From: Helicobacter suis
Lineage (GTDB): Bacteria > Campylobacterota > Campylobacteria > Campylobacterales > Helicobacteraceae
Direction: 5' to 3'
Assembly (NCBI RefSeq): GCF_902196135.1
Contig: NZ_CABIKE010000002.1
Location: forward strand, 164,296 to 228,295
Length of the DNA: 64,000 nt
The position numbers were made by a program, and so were the translations under genes. The notes under the pieces were generated by a model, which saw only the letters and a program-made list of their open reading frames with translations, was not told the origin of the DNA and did not search any database. Below, one piece after another: positions 1 through 9,557 of this stretch. Numbering within the stretch: position 1 is the stretch's first letter; each line of letters starts with the position of its first letter.

Positions 1-458
1 TCTATGGTGCTACCAAATCCCACATCTAAAACCCCGTTATAGCCCATAAAACTGCGGTTATCCGTAGAACTCACTAAAGTATGCGCCCCCTGAAAATAAC
101 CAAGCCCCACCCCTATATAAGTGCCAAAGGCGTATTTAGATTTGTGGTAAAAATCATTGACCATATCTAGGTGCAAGCCTACAAAAGAGGAGACTAGCGT
201 ATTAAAAGCGGTGGGTTTAATGGCCATGAGATATTCAATTTGGCCTCTTAAGGAAACATAAGGGTTAAAATTATGCTGATAGCCTCCTTTAAGCCCCCAG
301 ACAAAGGAATTAATCCAAGGTTCTTTATTATTGCGGTAGGTCGCAAAACCTGTTGTAGCCCCGATAAAAATTTGGTTTTTGGTTAAGGGCTCTGGCTTGT
401 TTGGGCTAGCCCCTATTAAGGTGCTAGCTAGTAATAAAAAGCTAAACAGCCTTCTCAT
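1..458 (-). CDS. Helicobacter outer-membrane protein, N-terminal part
   Basis: The gene runs off the left edge; 152 codons are visible. It starts at the ATG at 458 with a Sec signal peptide (MRRLFSFLLLASTLIGAS) followed by an alternating aromatic/Gly pattern (FIGATTGFATY, WGLKGGYQH, GVGLGYFQG) typical of the small beta-barrel outer-membrane proteins of Helicobacter. The start lies inside the last codons of the upstream efflux pump gene (17 bp overlap), so it is probably co-transcribed with hefABC. The exact OMP subfamily cannot be told from the fragment. Confidence 0.75.
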   Translation of the reverse strand, partial: MRRLFSFLLLASTLIGASPNKPEPLTKNQIFIGATTGFATYRNNKEPWINSFVWGLKGGYQHNFNPYVSLRGQIEYLMAIKPTAFNTLVSSFVGLHLDMVNDFYHKSKYAFGTYIGVGLGYFQGAHTLVSSTDNRSFMGYNGVLDVGFGSTI

Positions 459-3400
459 TTGCTACCTGTGGGATTGGAGGGTTATCCCCTTTGGATTTGG
501 GTTTAGCCCCTAGAGATTTAAGCGGTTTATTATCCTGATAGAATTTTTTAAGCTTATCATCAATGGGCGCGATGAGGCGGTAGAAAATAGGCACTACAAG
601 CAAACTAAGCAAAGTAGAAACAATAAGCCCCCCACTCATGGCAATCCCAATAGGGGCTTTCATCGCCGAACCCTGCCCTGTGGCTAGTGCTAAAGGCAAC
701 ATACCAAAGACCATAGCAATAGTGGTCATCAAAATGGGGCGCAAGCGTGATTCGCCTGCTAAAATAACAGCTTCCTCTATGGGATGTCCCTCTTTGCGCT
801 TTTCTTTGGCGATGTCAATGATAAGGGTTGCGTTTTTACCCACCATTCCGATGAGCAAAATCAAGCCCATTAAAGAGAACATACTCATAGGTTGGTGGAC
901 TAAACCAAGCGCAAAGAAAGCCCCTGAAAAGCTAAGCGGCATGGTAATCATAATAATGAGAGGTTCAAGAATAGACTCATAGAGTGCGGCTAAAATCATG
1001 TAAATGAGAATAAAGGCAGTAGAGATGGCTGTTCCAAAGGCAACGCTGTTTTCTTGAACTCTTTCTGACTGTCCTGTAAAAGCAAAGAAAACATTTTTTA
1101 CAAGCCACTTATCTTTGTGTGCCCTGACTTGGTTTAAAAGATCGCCCAAACTTGCCCCTCCAGTAGGTCTAGCCAAAACGGTAACACTGCGCTGGCGGTT
1201 ATAACGGGTGATGTTAGCAGGGACTTTGCGCGTAATGATCTGAACAAGCCCGTCTAAAAACATCAATTTGCCATCTTTATTTTTAACTTGAATGCGTTTG
1301 ATGTCCTCCTCGCTCATCTTTTTATTAGAGGGCACGCGGATGATGATGTCATATTCCATGCCATGCTCTTTAAAGTAGCTCACACGGTTAGACCCTGAAA
1401 AGGCATTATTGATCACAGAGGCGATATTTTGGGCTGTTACGCCGTATTTAATCGTGGCTGCGCGCAAGACTCGCAATTGAAACTGAGTTTGATAATCAGA
1501 GGTATTGGTGTGATAACCGGCTACTTTGCCCTTGAGTTGAGGACTTTCTAATAAGAATTTTCGTAGATTTTCTACGGTTTGATCCACAAGTTTTTGATCA
1601 GAGGAATAAATATAAACCTGAAAAGCAGCATTATCCCCACCCCCAATAAGAGGGACTTCACTTGCATTAATAGAAACTAAATCTTTGGCTTCAGGTAGGG
1701 CGCGTAGTTTGTTGCGCATCTCTTCCATGATCACAAATTGGTTACGCTTGTGGTGTTTTTTAAGTTGGACATAAAATTTACCCTTAAAGGTGCTTTGGAT
1801 ATTCCCATAGCCTATTTGCATAGAATCAAAATCCACATCTGGATCGGCATCAATAACGCGCTGTAAGGCCTTCATTTTCTGTAACATGTGCTGCAGGCTA
1901 ATATCTGTATCTGCCTTCACCCAGATATAAAACCTACCCCGATCCTCTTGTAGAATAAATTCCATTCCTAGTTTACTCGCTACGCGTACCGAGCTAACAA
2001 AAATCCCAGCCACTAGTAATAAAATAATGAGCTTGTGGTTTAAAATCCAGCCTAAGAGTTTGGCATAGAGTTTATCCATTTTTTGGAAAAAGGGCTCGGT
2101 GAAATTATAAAACGCTGATTGTTTGGAATTAACCAAAATAGAGCTAAGCATGGGTACAACCGTAACCACTACGATATAAGAAATAGCAATAGCTAGCGCC
2201 ACTGTGATTCCAAAGCTTTTAAAAAAGCGCCCGGACATTCCGGTCATGTTACCCACAGGGATAAACACCGATAAAAGCATGGCCGAAATAGCAATAATAG
2301 CAAAGGCAATTTCATGCACGCCTTCATAACTAGCCGTCTTTTTATCCATGCCCGCCTCAAGCTTTTTATGGATATTTTCAATCACCACGATCGCATCATC
2401 AATAATGATCCCAATAGAAAGGGTAAGAGCAACCATAGTGAGCATGTTTAAAGAAAAGCCCATCCAGTTAACAAGGGCAAAAGTTCCCATAATAGAAATA
2501 GGGATACTCATTGCCGAAACAAAGGTGATTGAAAAACTACGCAAGAACATAAACACCACAGAAACAGCCAAAATCCCGCCTAAAATTAAGTCAAATTTAA
2601 CATCTTTAATAGAGTGGCGGGTGTAGTCTGTGGTGTCTAAAAAGGGGCGTATATTATAGCCCGGGCTAGCCGCGCGCATGGCATCCATTTCTTTATAAAT
2701 GGCATCTACGATTTTAATTTCATTAGCCCCAGCAATTTTTTGCACTTCTAACACAATGCCGGGTTCATTCCCATAACTCGCATAAGTAATATCTGTATCA
2801 ATGCCCTTTTCAATGGTAGCAATATCGCCAAGCCGGACATTGCTTCCGATTTGAATATTGGCAATGTCGCTAAGTTTGTAGCTATTACCATCTACTAAAA
2901 TCGCGTAATTCTTGGTCTTACTAATGATCTTACCCCCGTCCATTTCAAGGTTTTGGGTGTTAAGGGTGTTGTAAAGATCGTTAAAAGTTAGGCCGTATTT
3001 GTTTAAAAGAGTTGGATCGGCATAGATACGGATTTGTTTTTCCTGATAGCCATTAAGCTGGACATTGCCCACGCCCTCAACCTTTTGTAGCATAGGTTTG
3101 ATCACATTTTTAGCATGATCGTTAAGTTCGGCTAAACTCTGGGTTTTGCTGCTCAAAAAGATCGAGAGAATGGCCTGCCCGCTAGTATCTACTTTATCCA
3201 CGGTGGGTTTTCTGATATTGGTATCATTAAAAGTAACAGAGGAAACCTTATTGATCACATCATTCACCGCTACTGTGATAGGTTTTTCTAAGACAAATTC
3301 AATCGTAACCACGCTGACATTAAGCGCGCTATTAGAAGTAACCTTTTTAATCCCATCAATTTCCATCACGGCTTCTTCAATCTTATCGGTTACCTTACTC

Positions 3401-3573
3401 TCTACGATGTCTGCACTTGCTCCGGGGTATTGGGTTTTAACCACCACAATAGGGTAATCCACATTAGGAAAAAGCGCCACACTGATTTTCTTTAAGGCCA
3501 TTGTCCCAAAGAAAACAATCATGAGGGCAAACATTAAAGTTGTAATGGGCCTTTCAATTGCTATTTTATACAT
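442..3573 (-). CDS. hefC: RND efflux pump inner-membrane transporter HefC
   Basis: 1043 residues, the usual length for AcrB/MexB-type RND pumps. The N-terminus is a membrane segment (MYKIAIERPITTLMFALMIVFF), followed by a large periplasmic loop, TM2-6, a second loop and TM8-12. The proton-relay pair is visible as IIDDAIVVIEN in the fourth membrane segment, and GMVGKNATLIIDIAKE matches the C-terminal relay helix. It is the last of three genes (TolC-like, adaptor, pump) in the order of H. pylori hefABC. By family knowledge it exports drugs, dyes and bile salts using the proton gradient. It begins 2 bp after the adaptor gene ends. Confidence 0.95.
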   Translation of the reverse strand: MYKIAIERPITTLMFALMIVFFGTMALKKISVALFPNVDYPIVVVKTQYPGASADIVESKVTDKIEEAVMEIDGIKKVTSNSALNVSVVTIEFVLEKPITVAVNDVINKVSSVTFNDTNIRKPTVDKVDTSGQAILSIFLSSKTQSLAELNDHAKNVIKPMLQKVEGVGNVQLNGYQEKQIRIYADPTLLNKYGLTFNDLYNTLNTQNLEMDGGKIISKTKNYAILVDGNSYKLSDIANIQIGSNVRLGDIATIEKGIDTDITYASYGNEPGIVLEVQKIAGANEIKIVDAIYKEMDAMRAASPGYNIRPFLDTTDYTRHSIKDVKFDLILGGILAVSVVFMFLRSFSITFVSAMSIPISIMGTFALVNWMGFSLNMLTMVALTLSIGIIIDDAIVVIENIHKKLEAGMDKKTASYEGVHEIAFAIIAISAMLLSVFIPVGNMTGMSGRFFKSFGITVALAIAISYIVVVTVVPMLSSILVNSKQSAFYNFTEPFFQKMDKLYAKLLGWILNHKLIILLLVAGIFVSSVRVASKLGMEFILQEDRGRFYIWVKADTDISLQHMLQKMKALQRVIDADPDVDFDSMQIGYGNIQSTFKGKFYVQLKKHHKRNQFVIMEEMRNKLRALPEAKDLVSINASEVPLIGGGDNAAFQVYIYSSDQKLVDQTVENLRKFLLESPQLKGKVAGYHTNTSDYQTQFQLRVLRAATIKYGVTAQNIASVINNAFSGSNRVSYFKEHGMEYDIIIRVPSNKKMSEEDIKRIQVKNKDGKLMFLDGLVQIITRKVPANITRYNRQRSVTVLARPTGGASLGDLLNQVRAHKDKWLVKNVFFAFTGQSERVQENSVAFGTAISTAFILIYMILAALYESILEPLIIMITMPLSFSGAFFALGLVHQPMSMFSLMGLILLIGMVGKNATLIIDIAKEKRKEGHPIEEAVILAGESRLRPILMTTIAMVFGMLPLALATGQGSAMKAPIGIAMSGGLIVSTLLSLLVVPIFYRLIAPIDDKLKKFYQDNKPLKSLGAKPKSKGDNPPIPQVANEKAV

Positions 3574-3575
3574 GG

Positions 3576-4271
3576 CTACTGGATAAATCCATCCCCAAAA
3601 GTGCCCGGTACAAGAGAACTATTCGCCGGCAAAAGCGCCTCAGCGCTTACCTTGCGGGTACTTGCATCAATAGTAGGATAAATTTTAGTGATGCGTACGC
3701 GTCTTTTTTCAGGCTTGCCATCAATGCTATAGACAAATGTATCCCCTACCTTAACTTCGGGTAAGTATTTAGAGTCAAATTGCAAGACAATTTTAGATCG
3801 ATGGCTGACTAATCTAAATAACACCGTGCTATTAGCGCTCATTCCATCGCCTAACTCAATATTCTTACTAGCAATCACGCCATCAAAGGGCGCTCTTAAA
3901 ATTGTCTTTTCTACGACTGAACTCGCATAATTGCGATCAAAGCCCAATTTCTTATAATTAGAATAATAACTATCTAGGGTATTTCTATCAATGGCTCTTC
4001 CAATTTTTTGGTAGCGTTCATACTGCTTTTGGGCAAAGTCGTATTGCTGGACAATGGAGTTAACTTGGGATTTTTTATCTTTGTTATATAGAGTTAAGAG
4101 TATATCTCCCTTTTTAACCTTACTGCCTACATCTACATAAATGGCATCTACAATACCCGCAGAATCTAAAGTTAAGTTGGCATCTTGGAGGGCAAGTACA
4201 TCAAAAACGGCATACACTTCTTTAGCATTGAGTCCTATCACCAATGCAAAGATCATTAAAAATATTTTCAT
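3576..4271 (-). CDS. hefB: RND efflux periplasmic adaptor HefB
   Basis: 231 residues with a signal peptide (MKIFLMIFALVIGLNA), a split biotinyl-lipoyl half motif (VDVGSKVKKGDILLTLYN and ILRAPFDGVIASKNIELGDG) around a short coiled hairpin of about 60 residues, and a C-terminal beta-barrel domain ending RVRITKIYPTIDASTRK. This is a short membrane-fusion protein, as in H. pylori HefB. It bridges HefC and the HefA channel. The start is supported by AGGGAG just upstream of ATG. It lies 9 bp after hefA and 2 bp before hefC, so translation is probably coupled. Confidence 0.92.
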   Translation of the reverse strand: MKIFLMIFALVIGLNAKEVYAVFDVLALQDANLTLDSAGIVDAIYVDVGSKVKKGDILLTLYNKDKKSQVNSIVQQYDFAQKQYERYQKIGRAIDRNTLDSYYSNYKKLGFDRNYASSVVEKTILRAPFDGVIASKNIELGDGMSANSTVLFRLVSHRSKIVLQFDSKYLPEVKVGDTFVYSIDGKPEKRRVRITKIYPTIDASTRKVSAEALLPANSSLVPGTFGDGFIQ

Positions 4272-4280
4272 CTTTCTCCC

Positions 4281-5654
4281 TTAGCGTACATAATTTTGGA
4301 TTTCATGCCCACTATAGAAAATATAGTTGGCCTTTTGCATTTCATAGTTATTCAGCGACTGGTTATAAACCACTTCTGCATCAAAACGAGTCCTTAAAGC
4401 CCTAAGATAGGTGGTAAAATCCACCAAATTAGCCGCATACCTTCTTTTAATACTATCATAGGAAATGGTGGCTGATTTTAAACTAGCCTCTGAACTACGG
4501 ATTCTATCCATAGCCATGTATATGGATCTGCGGTAAAGCTCTTCATCTTTTTGCTGTTCCATTTTTTTATACATGAGAGTTTTTTCCTGTGATAGTTGGT
4601 TTAAGCGCACATATTGTTTTTGTAGACTCAATCCAATATCGCTTAAAATATTCAACCCCACCACAATCCCCACGGTGTTTTGTTGTTGCGGGAACAAGTT
4701 TCCAAATCTATTATCCCTACCACGAGCAAATGCCGGTTTTTGGATGTAGTATTGCCAGTCGTCATTAATATCAACCGTAGGATAATAGTTGAGTGCCTTA
4801 TTTTGATAACTAATTGCCGTAATTTGTTCTCTAAGTGCACGCAAATCGGCTCGTTCTCTGAGTGCAAAAGAGGGTTGGAGAATTGTTGTACGGCGCAAAG
4901 AGTGGATTTTGCTATTGGTTAGATATTCTAAAGTCAAGCGGTTTTGCTCAATAGAAAATTGTATATTGGTAATATCATTCTCACTCAACGCGCTTTGTGC
5001 CTTGGCACTCTCTAACTCATCAATGGCTACTAAACCTTGATCGTATAAGCGTCTAATACGCTTGAGATTGGATTGTAACTCCGCTAACCTTTCCTTATAG
5101 GCCACTAGTTGTGCCATGTTGTTAAAATATTGGTAATACTGCTGTACCACTTGTAAATAAATGCTTTGCTTGGTGTATTCCATATTAGCACTACTAGAAC
5201 GATAAGAAGCCGCTTGTTGTTTAACGCCATTAACATCGCTAAACCCATTGAACAGATTTAAGGTTAGATTCGTATTGAGTAACTGCATGCTATAGTTAGG
5301 ATAAAAAGGCGTGTTTCTATCGCGGTGATCAAAGGTGTAATTGCTCTTTAAAGTTGGCAAAAACTTAGCCTTAGCAATGGCGTGGTTTTTAAGCGCTTGG
5401 TCTACTTGTAACCTTGCGGCTTGGAGCGAGTAATTATTATTGGCATTTTTAATTAAATCTGCCAAACTTAGCGCATTGGCCTCCGTAGAAGCAAAATTAT
5501 GATCCTCTAGCCTTTCTAATCGCTTTAAATTGAGATTAAAATCTTCTTCAGGCTGGGGTTGATACCCTTGGAGCTCCAAAGCCTGCAAGTGCAAACAAGT
5601 TAAGCAAGCTAAAAGAGCCCCCCATGCTCTCTTTTTATATGAATGTAAACTCAT
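4281..5654 (-). CDS. hefA: TolC-like outer-membrane efflux channel HefA
   Basis: 457 residues, from the second in-frame ATG at 5654. GGAG sits 6 bp before that ATG, and its codon gives a clean signal peptide (MSLHSYKKRAWGALLACLTCLHLQA); the ATG at 5666 has no ribosome site. The body has the duplicated alpha-helical repeats of the OEP/TolC family (LKNHAIAKAKFLPTLKSNY; YYPTVDINDDWQYY; LDEL-type helices around VAIDELESAKAQSAL). It is first in the hefABC operon and forms the outer-membrane exit duct. Confidence 0.92.
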   Translation of the reverse strand: MSLHSYKKRAWGALLACLTCLHLQALELQGYQPQPEEDFNLNLKRLERLEDHNFASTEANALSLADLIKNANNNYSLQAARLQVDQALKNHAIAKAKFLPTLKSNYTFDHRDRNTPFYPNYSMQLLNTNLTLNLFNGFSDVNGVKQQAASYRSSSANMEYTKQSIYLQVVQQYYQYFNNMAQLVAYKERLAELQSNLKRIRRLYDQGLVAIDELESAKAQSALSENDITNIQFSIEQNRLTLEYLTNSKIHSLRRTTILQPSFALRERADLRALREQITAISYQNKALNYYPTVDINDDWQYYIQKPAFARGRDNRFGNLFPQQQNTVGIVVGLNILSDIGLSLQKQYVRLNQLSQEKTLMYKKMEQQKDEELYRRSIYMAMDRIRSSEASLKSATISYDSIKRRYAANLVDFTTYLRALRTRFDAEVVYNQSLNNYEMQKANYIFYSGHEIQNYVR

Positions 5655-5706
5655 CGCAAACTCCATACTATGTTGTTGTTTAAATTGCTATAATTATTGA
5701 ATAATG

Positions 5707-5783
5707 TGGTGTCCTTGGCGGGATTTGAACCCACGGCCTTACGATTAGGAATCATACGCTCTATCCAACTGAGCTACAAGGAC
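5707..5783 (-). tRNA. tRNA-Arg(CCU)
   Basis: 77 nt read on the minus strand. The acceptor stem GTCCTTG/CAAGGAC is perfect. The D arm is GCTC..GAGC, the anticodon stem TATGA/TCGTA encloses loop TTCCTAA (anticodon CCT, codon AGG), and the T arm is GTGGG-TTCAAAT-CCCGC. The discriminator is A, and CCA is encoded at 5707-5709. It lies between hefA and hup. Confidence 0.96.
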
Positions 5784-5850
5784 CCTTCATAAGACTAACC
5801 AAATGGCCTAAAGCTGTAGAAAGCACAACTCTAGGGGATAAAACTTAAAT

Positions 5851-6168
5851 TTACTTCTTCTTACTAGACTTTGTACTCCTGCTAGATTTTTCAGAAGATA
5901 CGATGTCCTTTAAGACTTTGCCGGGTTTAAATTTGGGCACCATCTTATCTTTAGTCATGTAAGTTTTATCACTCCCGGGTACTTTCCCACTCTTGCCCTT
6001 TTGTAAAGCCACTTCAAATTTACCAAACCCTACTAACTCCACGCTTTCATGGGTGCTAAGGGCCTTTTGTACGGCTCTAACAAACCCATCTAGGGCAAAT
6101 TCTGCATCTTTTCTGCTATCAAAGGACCCTGCCTCTTTCATCAATTCTACAAACTCTGCTTTTTTCAT
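5851..6168 (-). CDS. hup: HU-family nucleoid DNA-binding protein
   Basis: 105 residues. The HU/IHF fold is seen as MKKAEFVELMKEAGSF, the dimer-core motif VELVGFGKFEVA and the DNA-arm region KGKSGKVPGSDKTYMTKDKMVPKFKPGK. After the fold comes a Ser/Lys/Arg tail of about 14 residues (ending SSRSTKSSKKK), longer than a minimal 90-residue HU. HU compacts DNA and, in H. pylori, helps protect it from acid and oxidative damage. It is a single gene with its own TATAAT about 46 bp upstream of the start. Confidence 0.95.
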   Translation of the reverse strand: MKKAEFVELMKEAGSFDSRKDAEFALDGFVRAVQKALSTHESVELVGFGKFEVALQKGKSGKVPGSDKTYMTKDKMVPKFKPGKVLKDIVSSEKSSRSTKSSKKK

Positions 6169-6213
6169 TCATAATCCTTTCAAGTTGTTCTATATTGGGT
6201 GCAAGGAGGGGGC

Positions 6214-6219
6214 ATTATA
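6214..6219 (-). promoter_or_regulatory. -10 box of hup
   Basis: TATAAT on the minus strand, 46-51 bp upstream of the hup ATG, in the context GTAGTATAATGCC. No convincing -35 is seen, as is usual in Helicobacter. Confidence 0.55.
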
Positions 6220-6381
6220 CTACAAAAACCCAAAAAACCTATAAATCTAAGCTAATCCACACTCCATTTAAAATTGAGAACATAAATTACACCTCTACCT
6301 ATTAAGAATAGGCACAGGCTTAAGAGCCCTACAAGCTAGCTATTTGTATGATAATTTTTAGTTAAATTACAAGGGGCGTTA

Positions 6382-7377
6382 TTGTTACAAGTGGCCATCA
6401 ACGGGACAGGTCGGATTGGTTTATGTGTGAGTCGCATCCTCGGGGCGCGTACAGATGTAGAATTAGTCGCTATCAATTCTACCTGCGATACCCCAACTTT
6501 AATCCACCTTTTGCGTTTTGACTCTTTGCACAGACCCTCACTACCTATAGAAATGCTAGATACAGATTATATACGCATTGGAAGCCAACAGGTGCGTGTT
6601 TTGCATGAAAGAGATCCGTCTAAACTTAACTTTAACCCCGCTACCCTTGTTTTAGAATGCACGGGGAAGTTTAACGATCTAGAACTTTCTAAAATCCATC
6701 TTAAAAATGGGGTTAAACAAGTGATTATCTCTGCTCCGGCTAAGAATACGCCTACCTTTGTTTATGGAGTTAACCATGCAAATTACACCGGCGAATCTGT
6801 TATCTCTAATGCCTCTTGTACCACTAACGCCCTCGCGCCTCTCTTGCATGTTTTAGATAGCCAATTTGGCATAGAACATGCCCTCATGACCACGATTCAT
6901 AGCTACACTAACGATCAAAATCTACTAGATTCTAAACATAAAGACCTACGCCGTGCCCGCGCTGCAGCGCTTAATATTATCCCAACCACCACAGGGGTAC
7001 AAAAGGCTATTGCTTTAATTTTACCCCACCTTAAAGATAAGATCAGCGGTTTAGCCTTGCGTGTGCCTACTCCGGATGTAAGCCTTGTAGATTTAAGTTT
7101 TGATACCCGCCTAGATTTAGATTTAGAAACTCTACATGCCTGTTTGCAAGAGGCTGCTCAAGGCTATTTAAAAGGTATTTTAGGCATTGATTCAGATAAA
7201 CGGGTTTCTAGCGATTTTATCGGCTCAGCTTTGAGTGCTATCTATATTCCCGATCAAAGTTTAGTTTTAGGAAAACATCATGGCAAAATTCTAGCTTGGT
7301 ATGATAACGAAATGGGCTATAGCCATAGATTGGTAGATTTAGCCTTGTATATTCATTCTAAAGGAAGCGCATGCTAG
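6382..7377 (+). CDS. gapA: Glyceraldehyde-3-phosphate dehydrogenase
   Basis: 331 residues. The start is a TTG, chosen because AAGGGG lies 5 bp upstream and because residue 2 onward gives the dinucleotide-binding start VAINGTGRIGLCVSR. The catalytic motif SNASCTTNALAPLL is intact with its Cys, and the downstream motif NIIPTTTG is present. It catalyses the NAD(P)-linked oxidation of GAP; in Helicobacter central metabolism it serves mostly gluconeogenic flux. It overlaps pgk by 7 bp, and the two form an operon with corA. Confidence 0.95.
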   Translation: MLQVAINGTGRIGLCVSRILGARTDVELVAINSTCDTPTLIHLLRFDSLHRPSLPIEMLDTDYIRIGSQQVRVLHERDPSKLNFNPATLVLECTGKFNDLELSKIHLKNGVKQVIISAPAKNTPTFVYGVNHANYTGESVISNASCTTNALAPLLHVLDSQFGIEHALMTTIHSYTNDQNLLDSKHKDLRRARAAALNIIPTTTGVQKAIALILPHLKDKISGLALRVPTPDVSLVDLSFDTRLDLDLETLHACLQEAAQGYLKGILGIDSDKRVSSDFIGSALSAIYIPDQSLVLGKHHGKILAWYDNEMGYSHRLVDLALYIHSKGSAC

Positions 7378-8588
7378 CTGGTATTAAGAAAATGCAAGAA
7401 GTGCTAGGGATTCAAGATGTGGATTTACAGGATAAAAGGGTGCTTATCCGCGTAGATTTTAATGTCCCTCTGGATAAAAACCTAAACATCACCGAAGATA
7501 CAAGAATGCGCGAGAGTATCCCCACGATCAACTATTGCATGGATAATGGGGTAAAATCAGTTGTTTTAGTAGGGCATCTAGGACGCCCTGAGGCTAAGGT
7601 AGAAGGACAAAAAGAGGAGAGGTTTTCCTTTAGCCACCTACTTAAACGACTCGAACGGCTTTTAAATAAGGAAGTGTTATTTGCCAATTCACCCAAAGAG
7701 GCTAAGCAACTCTTAGAGACTCAAGATCACCCTATTATCTTAGTGGAGAATCTGCGTTTTTATAAAGGCGAAAAGAATAACGATCCGGCCTTTGCTAAGG
7801 AATTAGCCGCTTTGTGTGATATTTATGTTAACGACGCCTTTGGTACAAGCCATCGCAAACACGCTAGTACTTATGGCATCGCTGCCTTTGTGCCCCTTAA
7901 AGTAGCCGGCTTTTTACTTAAAAAAGAGATCAATTCCTTTGCTAAGGCTTTGGCTAATCCTTTAAGACCTGTGCTTTTGATCGTAGGCGGGGCTAAGGTG
8001 AGCTCTAAACTCACCCTTTTACACAACATTTTAGAGCGGGTGGATAAGATCATCATCGGTGGGGCGATGAGCAATACTTTTTTAAAGGCGCTGGGGTATG
8101 ATATGCAGGCCTCGTTAGTGGAGGAGGATTTAATTAATGAAGCTTTAGGGGTTTTAAAGAAGGCAAAAGAGCGGGGTGTACGAGTTTATTTGCCCGTAGA
8201 TGTGGTGAGTAGCCCGCATTTAGAACACACCGATCAGGTACAAATCACCCCCGCGCAAGATATTGCGCTTAATCATATGGTTGTAGATATAGGCCCTGCT
8301 ACTTCTAAACTCTTTTCTTTGGTGATCCAACAAAGCCAAACCATTATTTGGAATGGCCCACTTGGGGTTTATGAAGTACCGCTTTTTAGTAGAGGGTCTT
8401 TTCAAATCGCCCATAGCATTTCTAATACCTACGCCTATTCTTTAATAGGTGGGGGCGATACGATTGATGTTTTAACCCGTGCGGGTTATAAAGATAGCGT
8501 GAGTTTTATCTCTACCGGTGGGGGGGCAAGTTTGGAACTTTTAGAAGGCAAAATTTTAGTTGCCTTTGAGGTGCTTGATCGCAAATAG
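7371..8588 (+). CDS. pgk: Phosphoglycerate kinase
   Basis: 405 residues. It shows the signature RVLIRVDFNVPLDK, the substrate-binding GHLGRPE, the hinge NDAFGTSHR, and the ATP-site IIGGAMSNTFLKALG and IGGGDTIDVL. The first ATG at 7371 is preferred because AAGGA lies 5 bp upstream; it starts inside the gapA end, so translation is coupled. A second ATG at 7392 matches the more usual family N-terminus but has only a poor ribosome site. It interconverts 1,3-bisphosphoglycerate and 3-phosphoglycerate. Confidence 0.95.
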   Translation: MLAGIKKMQEVLGIQDVDLQDKRVLIRVDFNVPLDKNLNITEDTRMRESIPTINYCMDNGVKSVVLVGHLGRPEAKVEGQKEERFSFSHLLKRLERLLNKEVLFANSPKEAKQLLETQDHPIILVENLRFYKGEKNNDPAFAKELAALCDIYVNDAFGTSHRKHASTYGIAAFVPLKVAGFLLKKEINSFAKALANPLRPVLLIVGGAKVSSKLTLLHNILERVDKIIIGGAMSNTFLKALGYDMQASLVEEDLINEALGVLKKAKERGVRVYLPVDVVSSPHLEHTDQVQITPAQDIALNHMVVDIGPATSKLFSLVIQQSQTIIWNGPLGVYEVPLFSRGSFQIAHSISNTYAYSLIGGGDTIDVLTRAGYKDSVSFISTGGGASLELLEGKILVAFEVLDRK

Positions 8589-8597
8589 GAGGCGGAC

Positions 8598-9557
8598 ATG
8601 GTTAATGTCTTTGCTAGAAACAATAATTTAGTAGAAGTCCATGTCTTTAGCAGTTTTGCTACTCTCTCTTTGGAAGAAAATAATATTTTATGGTTTGAAC
8701 TCATCAACCCCACCCAAGCAGAATTAGAGTGCATCATCCAAAATTACTCTTTACATATTTATAACCGCAAAGGTTTAGAAAAAAGCACCATGACTAAGTA
8801 CTGGGAAAACAGCACTTCTATCATGATCAACACCTTTTTTATCCACAAAGATAACCCCCTAGCCTTCCACACAGAGGCCATTACCTACCTGCTAGCCGAA
8901 AATATTGTATTTACAATCTATGAGGGTAGTTTGCCCATTTTTGAAGATGTACAAAAACGCATTTTAGCTAGCCCTAAAAAGTTTCAAGACGGGTTTGATA
9001 TTCTGGCTAAGATTTTAGAACTTTACTTTGAAAAAGGGGCGGATTGTTTAGAGGAGGTAAATCGCGAGACTAGCGCTTTACGCAAACACATTGTTTTAGA
9101 GCAGGAGGAACTTAACCACGAGGATATTTTAATCACCCTCTCCTTTTTGCAAGAATTTACTATGGAACTACGCGACTCACTCTTTGATAAACGGCGCATC
9201 ATCACCACTTTACTTAAGAGTAACAAAGTAGATAGCGAGACGAAAAAAGACTTTACTATCATCTTGAAAGATTTTAACTCTTTGGTGGACTTTAGCACGG
9301 CTAATTTGAATGCCTTAGATAATATCCAAAACCTCTTCACTTCACAGGTTAATGTAGAGCAAAATAAAATCATTAAGCTCTTTACAGTGGCTACTATGGC
9401 GATGATGCCCCCTACTCTAATTGGCACGATTTATGGGATGAATTTTGAGGTGATGCCAGAGTTACGCTGGGAATTTGGCTATCCTATGGCGATTGTGGCG
9501 ATGGTGATCTCTACGATATTGCCCATTCTTTACTTTAAAAAGAAAGGTTGGCTATAG
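8598..9557 (+). CDS. corA: CorA magnesium transporter
   Basis: 319 residues. There is a long acidic N-terminal cytoplasmic domain and a long stalk helix, then the hallmark GMN motif (YGMNFEVMPE, about residue 280) between two C-terminal membrane segments, and a basic tail KKKGW. This is the usual length and layout of CorA pentameric Mg2+/Co2+/Ni2+ channels. AGGAGG precedes the ATG by 4 bp. It sits 9 bp after pgk, and its 3' end overlaps a convergent gene by 6 bp. Confidence 0.94.
   Translation: MVNVFARNNNLVEVHVFSSFATLSLEENNILWFELINPTQAELECIIQNYSLHIYNRKGLEKSTMTKYWENSTSIMINTFFIHKDNPLAFHTEAITYLLAENIVFTIYEGSLPIFEDVQKRILASPKKFQDGFDILAKILELYFEKGADCLEEVNRETSALRKHIVLEQEELNHEDILITLSFLQEFTMELRDSLFDKRRIITTLLKSNKVDSETKKDFTIILKDFNSLVDFSTANLNALDNIQNLFTSQVNVEQNKIIKLFTVATMAMMPPTLIGTIYGMNFEVMPELRWEFGYPMAIVAMVISTILPILYFKKKGWL

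Noticed and set aside
638..982. Open frames antisense to hefC, including those at 2348-2626 and 3146-3457
   Set aside because: They are mirror frames of a conserved pump gene, with no ribosome sites and no recognisable protein.
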